Assembly: GCF_029227915.1 (NCBI RefSeq)
Contig: NC_079881.1
Span: 13,741,501 to 13,805,500, forward strand
DNA: 64,000 nt
Reading direction: 5' to 3'
From: Hydractinia symbiolongicarpus
Taxonomy: Eukaryota; Cnidaria; Hydrozoa; Anthoathecata; Hydractiniidae
Part shown: positions 15,457 through 24,810 of the stretch, piece by piece
Layout of the letters: every line of letters begins with the position of its first letter
Position numbering within the stretch: position 1 is the first letter of the stretch
Notes under the pieces: generated by a model
What the model was told of the DNA's origin: nothing
The model's input: the letters and a program-made list of their open reading frames with translations, nothing else
Database searches by the model: none
Made by a program: the position numbers and the translations under genes

Positions 15457-15624
15457 ATCCTATCACTGTAATGGGGGGACACGGCAGGGCTGGGGGGTGG
15501 GGGCCCGGGGGGACACGGCGGGGATTGGGGGACTCTTCTATCGTTGATTTAACGGGTATGATCTATTCTTCTGACGAAAAATGCTATGGGATTTTTGTCC
15601 TAACATCCGCATTTTCCTATCTCT
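15410..15624 (-). repeat. Right terminal inverted repeat of the Polinton
   Basis: Inverted copy of 273-495. The polymerase stop codon at 15454-15456 falls inside it, so about 15 codons of coding sequence belong to the repeat. The G-rich tract at 15473-15531 mirrors the C-rich tract of the left copy. Confidence 0.93.
15473..15531 (+). promoter_or_regulatory. G-rich tract in right TIR, G-quadruplex-forming on the plus strand
   Basis: Successive runs of 6, 3, 6, 5, 6, 4 and 5 G within 59 bp, just after the polymerase stop codon and about 93 bp from the element end. Mirror of the left-TIR tract. It could pause polymerase, end transcription or bind a terminus protein; none of these is shown by sequence alone. 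Confidence 0.55.
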
Positions 15625-15629
15625 AGGCT
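15625..15629. repeat. Target site duplication, right copy (AGGCT)
   Basis: Partner of 268-272, immediately outside the right inverted repeat. Confidence 0.75.
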
Positions 15630-17440
15630 TCCTTAATACTTATTTAGTAATTAGTGCCCTGTCCAAAATTTTTTAATTGTTTTTCCAATGGTTCATTAGT
15701 TACAGTGGTCCATGCCAGACCAATTACAAGAAAATATTTCACGCCAAATATAAATGCGCACGTCAAAAAATTTTTACTTTACGACAAAAAATTATCAAAT
15801 ATCTAAAAAATGCAAATACCAAGATTGTGTCTCTGTTACTTTTCGTTCTTTTCTTCGCAAAAAAAGAACAATCCATCGACAATATCGCCTTGTTATATTT
15901 GGCATGGCAAGTTTTATTATAAACCCCAGTTTTTCAAACTTCACTTGACACTCAACCGTCTAATCTAATTAAAAGAAATCTCACCGATTTGTTTGGATTG
16001 TGCTGTTCCTCACTACCTAGTTGTTAGAGATTGTTTGTCTGGCGAGCCTGGTTTATTTGTGAAAAAGAGCACGTGGGTACTAAAACGTAACTTGATCCTT
16101 TACCCATGTTGCCACACTAAATTCACTAGTGTGAATTCAGGTGAAGCGAAAGAAACAAAACCATATCTACAAATAAATAATATCAATACAAACCTACCGC
16201 TTTAGCATAAATAACAAAAAAAAGTGAAAAAACACAAAATCATTTGCTTTAAAAATATTCCTATCTTTTTGAATTCCCAGTATGATCTAGAATAACTCTT
16301 GCTTGAATGACCAGACTAAACCTTTGGAAGAAGGTCGCAAGTTCTGCTGGGAATGTCTAAGTAGGTAGTAAAATAGTTGCAACAACTCGAAGAGGATTAT
16401 TTTTTAACAAATAGATCTTAAATTCGCTTACCATACTTGAGAGAACTAACTAACGAATATTATATGAGGATAATAAGTCGCCATGGTGTATGTGATTGGT
16501 TCAAGCTGCGTTAACTGGATGTCCCTGCTGTTATTCTGAAGAGGTGATGGTTCAAACTTGTAGCCTGTAGTTTTTTATTAACCCAAAATTGCGGTGGATG
16601 CAGATCATATAGAAATGTTGTGGCCGTTGTTGTTGAAGTATTATCTCCTTAAGATGTTAACGTAGTAAATATTGGTGCAGACATTGTCGAAAAATTAAAC
16701 ATGACTGTAAACAAAACAAAATAACGCATAATTAAGGCTTTGACTATGGGCATTATTAATATTACTCAATTTCTTATAATTAGCCTAACGACATAAAAAC
16801 AAAGTATTTATTGGCAGTAACCCTACTTTTCTTCCATGGCCAGAGCTCAATTTTTTTTTATTAAACCTCAATAAGAGCGCTGAACAAAATAAAGATTTAT
16901 TTACACAATGGCTAACAAAAGCGTGAAATAGTGCAAAGCCTGGTTTCTACTATGTGCATAATTTGCACAGCTCAAATTTTTAGGAACTGCAGGTAGTTTT
17001 CAACATGTTTTCTCTTTAGTTTTCGTAAAGAAAAGTAATACATACATTTTTTTTGTTATGAAAGTCGTACGCTTTCGTGCAAAATATTGCTCTTTATTTT
17101 TTTCAATAAGAACATGGCGAATCCAAGAAATAAAAAAATAAAAAACCATAAAGTCGATTTTATCGTATATGTACTTTTTATCGTAAATTTACTTTTTCTC
17201 TAGTGATAATTTAGGGCCGCCAGATAACGATTTAGGGTGAGAGGGCCAAAATTGCAAAAAAGGCCCTTAATATATTTTGTTTCACTATGACTTACAACTC
17301 TTTCTCGGGGGATGTAGATTCCTGATTGATATTATAAAAGTAGAAAGTCACAAGAATAGCGGTAGTTAACGCTCATATGTGACGAAGAGTCTTCGTGAAA
17401 AGCTGAACTTCAGAACGTATAATTTTACGAACGTTTGGAC
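15630..17440. other. Host flank right of the Polinton, no gene seen
   Basis: AT-rich sequence with short open frames (for example 15677-15922 and 15993-16205) that show no domain, no codon pattern and no splice context. An inverted repeat AATTCAC-TAGT-GTGAATT lies near 16120-16137. No other structure can be supported. Confidence 0.6.
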
Positions 17441-17447
17441 AAACGGA

Positions 17448-17630
17448 TAGCGTTGTTAAGTCGCTTGACGTTGTTACAAGCTCGTGAGCTTGTATTAAAA
17501 CGCAAATGTGTCCTACAAAAATGGAAATTTTTGCCTCTCTGAGCACCGACACGGGAGTCGTCGTGTGTTCAAATCTCATCTTGGTAACTATTTTTACTTT
17601 TTTTTTTTCATTTTTCTTTTTTAAAAAGAT
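17448..17630 (+). mobile_element. Possible tRNA-derived SINE
   Basis: A box-A-like TAGCGTTGTTAAGTCG is at 17448-17463 and a good box-B-like GTTCAAATCTC at 17567-17577, followed by a T-rich tail (about 17588-17630). The spacing between boxes, about 105 bp, is longer than usual, and an 18-bp hairpin ACAAGCTC-GT-GAGCTTGT (17476-17493) lies between them. The hints are the B box and tail; no target duplication was identified. Confidence 0.3.
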
Positions 17631-17973
17631 AAGACAAGTGTTCAAAACACTTATTTAACTAGCTAGTAAATAAAGGTGTTTCCACCAAACTTTTTAAAAG
17701 TGAATGTAGGCAGAATTAACTGAATTAATGAATTTCGCAAATTTTGGGGTTTGTGGGTTTGTGGTCTTTCTTCTTCCTGTCAGTCGGTTCACCCAAGACG
17801 GACCCATCGAAAATTAAAATTTCGAGGAATTTTCCGTTCAGGAAGATCTCACAAATCAATTTTGAAAAGTAACTGCGTAGTGTGTAACAAATATTATTGC
17901 GTATCTGAATAGTAAAATATGTCGTGTCTAACTTCGTAACAAAAATCCCAATTTGATAGACAACATTTTGTAA

Positions 17974-19527
17974 ACTTTATTCGCGAGGTTGTTTGCGTAT
18001 ATCATACGTCTTGTTGAAGTCTGCATAAAAAATAATTCTTCTGATAAACCTATTGTTGTAGAGGCCTTATGTGTTCCTTTAATTTGTAGCCCTTTGACAA
18101 AACAGAATATTTCTAAGGTTACGAAAATATATGATAATTTAAATAAATTGAAGTTAGCTGATAGCGATCTTGACTCTCCGGTTTTTCCTGTTGGTGTATT
18201 AATCGGAGTAGATTACTATCATAGATTTTTCACTGGAAAAACAATAAGAACTAGGGGTGGGCATACTGCACTGGAATCTATACTAGGTTGGGTACTAAGT
18301 GGTCGTGTTTGTGCTCAAAGTGGTGAAGACGTGAATATTTCTTCAGCACATGTCATGCGGTGTTCTTTTGAAGAGGTGCCAGAAAAAGAATGTATGTTGA
18401 GGCATGACTTAAACAGGTTTTGGCACATTGAAGAAATAAACTCTAAGGAGGAGTGTGTTATTCATAACTTTGAGAAGGATATTAAGTTTAATGGATGTAG
18501 ATATGAAACTAAGTTGCCTTTTCGACCCGATCACGAGTTTCTGCCTAATAATCAGAAAACTTGTGTAGGTCGATTAAACCGTCTGAAAATCCGACTTGAA
18601 AAAGATAATTTATTGAATGAATACGATTCAATATATAAAGAGTACGAAAACAATGGCATCATAGAACGAGTACCCGAGGAGGAATTACATGTTAGCTCCG
18701 GGTCTGTTCATTATTTGCCACATAGACCTGTTGTCCGTGAAGACAGGCAAACGACTAAAGTCAGGGCTGTGTTTGATGCATCCTGTTCCAACGAAGGACC
18801 TTCCTTAAACGACTGTTTATATTCTGGACCTAATCTGCTAGCTAAGATTTTCGATATTTTGCTAAGGTTCAGGTTAAATCCAATTGCCATCCTAGCAGAT
18901 ATTAAACAAGCTTCTTTGAACATAGAGATTCACAAGGATCACAGGGATTTTTTACGTTTTTTGTGGTACGAAAACTGTTCTGAGTCTGATTACAGAATTA
19001 TTATTTACAGGTTTTTGCGTCTAGTTTTTGGTCTAACTAGTAGTCCTTTTATATTGAACGGAACTATAAGACATCACTTAGGTAAGTATTTAGATTTTGA
19101 AAGAGAATTTGTCGAACAGTTTTTAAGAGATTTATACGTAGACGACACGACTTCTGGGTGTTGCAATATTGAACAAGGTAAATTATTTTATGATAAGTGT
19201 ATGGCCATTATGTCTGCAGGAGGTTTTTGTCTGAGGAAATGGGTAACTAATAATAAGTCATTGCAAGCTTATTTTGATCAGAAAGAAGGAGTGATGAGTG
19301 AAAAGGGTGAGAAGAAAGTGCTTGGAATGGCGTGGAATGTAGAACAAGATGAATTCATTATTAACTTCTCTGATGTTATAAATTTAGCTGAAACTTTAGA
19401 GCCTACGAAGAGAAACATTCTCAAAGTAGCTGCGTCTTTTTTCGATCCGTTAGGTTTTATTTCGCCTGTTACTGCACGCGTTAAACTATATTTCAGATGT
19501 TATTATCTCGGTGCAACTCAGTTATGA
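17974..19527 (+). pseudogene. BEL/Pao LTR retrotransposon pol fragment (protease end plus reverse transcriptase)
   Basis: Open frame from 17974 to TGA 19525-19527 with no ATG start (first usable codon TTG at 17989). It begins within the protease-to-RT linker (VGVLIGVDYYHRF...GHTALESILGWVLSG, about 69-105). The reverse transcriptase follows: RPVVREDRQTTKVRAVFDAS (246-265), ILADIKQAS with the first catalytic Asp at 304, and YVDD at 383-386. The conserved BEL/Pao segment PTKRNILKVAASFFDPLGF comes last. RNase H and integrase are absent and no LTRs were found, so both ends are missing. The usual Phe after DIKQA is Ser. A dead fragment. Confidence 0.88.
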
Positions 19528-21195
19528 ATAGGGCTGCACTTTTTTTTTCTATCTAACAGAAATGGGGCACACAATTTACTTCTTGACTTATTTCTATTTT
19601 GCAGAAATAGTGCACACATTTTATTTTCACCGTTACAAGTTATTTTCATTATGAAATTCTGTTATGAATATATGATATAAATGATAAAGCTTGCGCTATA
19701 TCATTTATGCAAAATCTTTTACATTTGTTTAGCAATAAAGGATGTTACCATTTTTAGTAGGCACCAAGCTCTGGGATTTTTTATTTTTCTATCCCATGCC
19801 TATTAAAAATAATTTTGCTTTAAGCTATCCTTATAGGTTTAAGTTCTATAATAAAAATGAAGCTTGTGGGTTTAAAACCAATACCATAGGAATCAACCGC
19901 GACTAAATAAACAAACAACTGTGCTTGTTTTGATCTCTGATTTTACACCTCTATTCAGAAAGTTCTACAACAATTGCAGTATATATTCAAAAAGGATTTT
20001 TATACTTTTTAGCTCCATTGCAACGAAAAAAATTTGGATTTTAATATCTTCTAAAGACGACACTGAAGAAACTCCGCCGATCAAAATACTGGAGAAAGAT
20101 TTTTTTACGATAAAGATGTATATATTATAAGAACTAAAGTAAAACGTAACCTGAAATATGATGTGATATATTTCCTGTCACAGGTTATATTCACGTGTTT
20201 TATAAGAAAATTTCTTCCTAAGAAAATATCCCCAAAAACCTCAAAATCTTTATAAAATTTTGAGAAAACCGCCAGCCTCAGCGTTTTAAACTCTAATTTA
20301 CAGTTGCTAAGTCATCATAATTGTAAAAAATAAAACAGAATGAAGTTTCTTTTTATCAGTAAATGAATACACATATACTAAACAAAGTTTTATCTTAAAA
20401 ATAACAAAAATGTTCTGTTAATAATGAAAGTCTCAACAAAAAGTAAATAGAGTGATAAAATTTAAGAAATGGTTAAGAAAAATTCAGCCTATATTCAGGC
20501 ATTTTGCTAAGAAAATTGAGACTCAGGTCAAGAACAATTATAAAATGGAAATGTGTACTGTCTGTGAAAAAATAAATACTAAATGTTGAGAAAAAACAAA
20601 TTTTATTGCTAATTCTTGGTTGTGCTTCCATGTACCAACTTAGCAGATTAGATATGACTTAATTTTAAGCTGTTTTAAGCATGTAAGGGGGATCGCGATC
20701 CAGCAGGACGTTTTACAGAGTTTACGACGCCCCTGCTGAACACAGAATTTCTGTTATCGCTTGTGCAGGTGAAAAAAACCTTTTCTAATGTTTTTTATAT
20801 CAATATGAGTATCTGAAGTTTGTTATATCCAGTTATGGTCGAGCGGCTATATGTTGCTAGATATTTAAAGAATTAAAAGACACAGATAACAACAAGTATT
20901 AACTAGCTAAATGTGCCTCTTTATAAGACGAAGTATCTCTATATACTGGGGTGTTTATGCACACTAAGGTCCGTGGTTATGTTAGTAGCTGACCATATAC
21001 TATTGTGTAAATAGTGAGTCTTGAGCGACCCATAACAAAGTTGAAAAATAACAGGTGGTTTCAGTAAAACAGTCGTTTTTGTTCGCACTTTAAAATAAAC
21101 ATCGTTAGCTACAAACACCATGCGCAACCCCGTGCAATAATCTGCATATTCTTTATGTTTAGAGTTGCTAAAACATCTATTTAAAAAATTATGTG
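19528..21195. other. Non-coding interval
   Basis: AT-rich with no supported gene. Small structures are ATGATATA ... TATATCAT (about 19671-19704) and a 12-bp perfect palindrome GGATCGCGATCC at 20690-20701. Short open frames such as 19921-20130 have no supporting features. Confidence 0.55.
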
Positions 21196-21241
21196 CATAT
21201 AAATATATAAATATATATATATAAATATATATATATATAAT
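21196..21241. repeat. AT microsatellite
   Basis: Simple (TA)n/(AAATATAT)n tract just before the candidate exons at 21265 onward. Confidence 0.85.
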
Positions 21242-21264
21242 ATGCCATTTACATTATTTTTACT

Positions 21265-21438
21265 TTATACTTCATTCAAGTCTTTCATTTGCTTACGTTT
21301 CTTCTTTAGTGATCGATATGCATTTATTGCTTTTTGCCGCTTAGCATCGAAATCCATACGTTCCTTTTTGTCATATTTCTCTTCTTTCTATCATCTACAG
21401 ATTGAATCTCGTTTTCTTTCTTCTCAAGCAGTGGTATT
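21265..21438 (-). pseudogene. Possible terminal exon or gene remnant encoding a basic helical tail
   Basis: Read on the minus strand, 21387-21265 encodes 40 residues and a TAA, including EEKYDKKERMDFDAKRQKA and a Lys/Arg-rich helix. Just upstream another frame is equally charged and protein-like (EKKENEIQSVDDRKK), as if one frameshift separates the two. It looks like the C-terminus of a nucleolar or RNA-binding type protein, but I cannot name it. Splice acceptors here are weak. It may be a pseudogene, or chance basic composition in AT-rich DNA. Confidence 0.3.
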
Positions 21439-21474
21439 AGCTATAGATTACGAGACATCTATATATAAGTGGGT

Positions 21475-21792
21475 ATGTTATGCAGAATCAACATGGAACT
21501 AAGTTTAGAATTAGAAACAATGCTTTTAGGGAATCAGGTAAGGGGTCTTATAAAAAGACGAGATATTAAGGAATTATTACAGCTTAATATCCATGGTAAA
21601 CCGAAAACCAACACAAACAACATGTCGACTAACCTTTTTTTTACAGGGGCTTTTCTTGGAACAGGTAAACTGCAAGGTGGCTGCTGTACAACTTGCCCGA
21701 ACAAAACTTTATTTAAGTAAGAAAAGAGAAGATGTGACAAAACGGCTTTCTCTTTTTAGAAATAATCTGGATTTCTATTACAGGCAGGGGTA
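21475..21792 (+). CDS. Candidate small two-exon gene
   Basis: Exon 1 starts at ATG 21475 or, in the same frame, 21493 (MELSLELETMLLGNQ) and ends CAG at 21537 before GTAAGG. The intron 21538-21646 is 109 bp with a branch-like GACTAAC (21627-21633), an oligo-T tract and TTACAG. Exon 2 (21647-21792) continues in phase 0 for 48 codons (including VNCKVAAVQLARTKLYLSKK) to TAA. The product is about 63-69 residues, mostly helical, with no family recognised; a prefoldin-like helix pair is a weak possibility. Donor, branch site, acceptor and phase agreement together are the evidence. Further upstream exons are possible (TATGCAG lies before the second ATG). Confidence 0.4.
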
Positions 21793-22416
21793 ATTTTCTT
21801 TGTTGAGGGGATTGAATCATATTGATATCAAAATTTCTGAGTTAAGAATATTTGGTATATGTATCAATATTTTCTATAACAACTAGACAAATTGGGTGGA
21901 AAATAAAGAACTAACAAGAGAAACTTTCTATAGTATACAACATAATTTATTAATCTATTAATTCAACATCATCTACAGTTGAAAATCATCAAAGCAATTT
22001 AGGGCCTCTTTAAAAGTTTAGTCCACATTTTGTAATTTTAAAATTCTAAATACTTTATTACACGAAATTAACGCTGTGTGTTTATTAACGCGGTTAAAAG
22101 TAACAGGTCATTAATTAACGCGGTTGCTTGAGAAGACCTAGTTTAAGTGTGTGGAAATTAACGCGGTTAGAGACAATTTTGACAATTTTCATGTGACTAA
22201 ACATTTTTTATTCAACAACAATTCAATGCAAAAGTTAGTAGAAATGTCTACTCCATAGCATCAAATGGGTTCAAATGAATAAAATTGTACCCATTTCCAG
22301 AGTATCTTCAACGGCGGCGGTAACACCAGCACTCTGCCAGCCCTTTTATATAATACTAACTTCTTTCTGTGATTGGAGGAACTCGTACGCCTCGACCATC
22401 ACTTTGGCATTCGTAC
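21793..22416. other. Interval before the satellite, with ATTAACGCGGTT repeats
   Basis: No gene seen. The 12-mer ATTAACGCGGTT occurs exactly at 22084-22095, 22114-22125 and 22157-22168, with a partial copy near 22067. The CpG-containing 12-mer stands out in this AT-rich DNA. The satellite begins at about 22417. Confidence 0.6.
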
Positions 22417-24810
22417 CGTCTACTTAAGGATAGTATTTTCGTAATAAGACCTATTAAGATTTAAAAATATGTGAAATGATATGTTAACTAAATTCAATTT
22501 TGATATTTAAACTTTTCTCTGTCTACTTAAGGATGGTATTTTCGTACATAAGACTTTTAACATTTAAGAAAATGTGAAATGACATTTAAAGTAGTTTCGA
22601 TTTCGATATTTCAATATTGTAATGTGTACTTAAGGAAGGTACTTTTGTATATAAAACCTATATCAACTTTGAGAATATTGGAAATGAAGTTTTAACCGAA
22701 TTCAATTTTAATATTTAAATTTTTTTACTGTCTACTTAACGATGGTATTTTCGCTCATATGACTTTCAACATTTAAGAATATGTGAAATGACATTTTAAC
22801 GAAATTCAATTTTGATATTTTAATGTTGTAATGTCTAGTTAAGGATGGTATCTTCGCAAAGATATAAGAATATGAGAAGTCACATTCTAACCAGATTCAA
22901 TTTTGATATTTCATTATTGTATGTCTACCTAAGGATGGTAATATTGGCATAAAACACTTATCAACATTTAGGAGTATGTGAAATCAAATTTTAACGAAAT
23001 TTAATTTTGATATTTAAATATTCTACTGTCTACATAAGGATGGTATTTTGCTCAAACGCCTTATCAACATTTAAAAATATGTGGAATGATATCTTAGCCA
23101 GATTCAATTTTAATATTTAATTTCTGTACTGCCTATTAAGGATGTCTACTTAAGGATGGTATTTTTACATAAAAGACTGATATCAACTTTAAGAATATTT
23201 GAAGTGAAGTTTTAACCAAATTCAATTGTGATATTTAAATTTTGTAATGTCTAATTAAGAAAGGTATTTTCGCACAAAGGCTTATCAACATTTAAGAATA
23301 TGTGAAATAATACTTTAGCTAATTTTAATTTTCATATTTGAATATTGTACTGTCTACTTAAAGATGGTATTATCGCACATATAAGAATTATCAACATTTA
23401 AGAACATGTGTTATAATATTTTAATCAATTTTAAATTTCATATTTAGATTTCGTACTGTGTACTTAAGGATGGTACTTTCGCACATAACACTTATCAGCA
23501 TTAAAGGATATGTGAAATGATATTTAACCAAATTTAATTTTTCTTTTTTAATATTTTAATGTCTACTTAAGGAAGGAATTTTCGCACAAAGACTTATAGA
23601 GATTTAAGAATATGTGAAACCACATTTTAACAAAATTCAATTTTGATATTTCAGTATAGTACTGTCTACCTAAGGAAGGTACTTTTGCAGATACGACTTA
23701 TCAAAGATTAAGAAAAAGTGAAATGATACTTTAGTCAAGTTCAATTTTTATTATCTAATTTCTGTATTGTCTACTAAGGATGTCTACTTAAGGATGGCGC
23801 TTTTGCTTATAAGACTGATATCAACTTTAAGAATATCTTAAATGAAATTTTAACCGAATTCAATTTTGATATTTAAATTCTGTACCGTCTGCTTGACGAT
23901 GGTATTTTTGCGCATATAAGGTTTATCAACATTAAAGAATATGTGGTATGATATTTTAAGCAATTTTAAATTTTATATTTAGATTTCGTACCGTCTACTT
24001 AAGGATCTGATTTTCGTAATAAGACCTATTAAGATTTAAAAATATGTGAAATGATATGTTAACTAATTTCAATTTTGATATTTAAACTTTTTTCTGTCTA
24101 CTTAAGGATGGTATTTTCGTACATAAGACTTCCAACATTTAAGAATATGTGAAATGACATTTTAACCAAATTCAATTTTCATATTTCAATACTCTAATGT
24201 CTAGTTAAGGATGGAATCTTCGCACAGATTTAAGAATATGTGAAGTCAAATTTTAACCAGATTCAATTTTGATATTTCATTATTGTATGTCTACCTAAGG
24301 ATGGTAATTTTGGCATAAAACACTTATCAACATTTAGGAGTATGTGAAATCAAATTTCAACGAAATTTAATTTTGTTATTTAAATATTCTACTGTTTACA
24401 TAAGGATGGTATTTTTGCTCAAACGCCTTATCAACATTTAAAAATATGTGGAATGATATCTTATCCAGATTCAATTTTAATATTTAATTTCTGTACTGCC
24501 TATTAAGGATGTCTACTTAAGGATGGTATTTTTACATAAAAGACTGATATCAACTTTAAGAATATTTGAAATGAAGTTTTAACCAAATTCAATTGTGATA
24601 TTTAAATTTTGTAATGTCTAATTAGGGAAGGTATTTTCGCACAAAGGCTTATCAACATTTAAGAATATGTGAAATAATATTTTATCCAATTTTAAATTTC
24701 TTATTACAATTTTTCAATTTTTAATTCAATTTTTCTTTTTCAATATTGCAATGTCTACTTTAGGAAGGAATGTTCGCACAAAGACTTATAAAGATTTAAG
24801 AATGTGTGAA
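22417..24810. repeat. Diverged edge of the satellite array
   Basis: Monomers here differ more from one another in sequence and length (23-bp insertions such as TATTAAGGATGTCTACTTAAGG near 23133 and 24493, truncated monomers near 22860) than those further in. This is expected at an array edge, where homogenization is weakest. A smaller duplication is visible within it: about 22905-23320 resembles 24270-24680. Confidence 0.75.

Larger units (their letters stand above)
273..15624. mobile_element. Polinton/Maverick (virus-like self-synthesizing transposon), full length but mutated
   Basis: A 15.35-kb element bounded by inverted repeats of about 220 bp, starting AGAGATAGG and ending CCTATCTCT, so its termini read AG...CT as is usual for Polintons. 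The 5-bp AGGCT lies immediately outside each end and is read as the target duplication; the family norm is 6 bp. Inside are the diagnostic genes: retroviral-type integrase, protein-primed family B DNA polymerase, A32-like packaging ATPase, a double jelly-roll major capsid protein and a penton-like protein. Several small membrane or coiled-coil proteins recur in cnidarian-type Polintons. The usual cysteine protease was not found. At least six genes carry stops, frameshifts or a lost start, so the copy is unlikely to mobilize itself. Family assignment is near certain from gene content plus termini. Confidence 0.95.

Noticed and set aside
15677-16205. Open frames right of the Polinton
   Set aside because: AT-rich, no domain, no splice or promoter context, and composition is no different from the surrounding non-coding DNA.
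17373-17645. A 90-codon minus-strand frame
   Set aside because: It overlaps the SINE-like sequence and its peptide reads like translated repeat; no start context or domain supports it.
17989-19527. Intact retrotransposon with LTRs
   Set aside because: No long direct repeats flank it, and RNase H, integrase and gag are absent.
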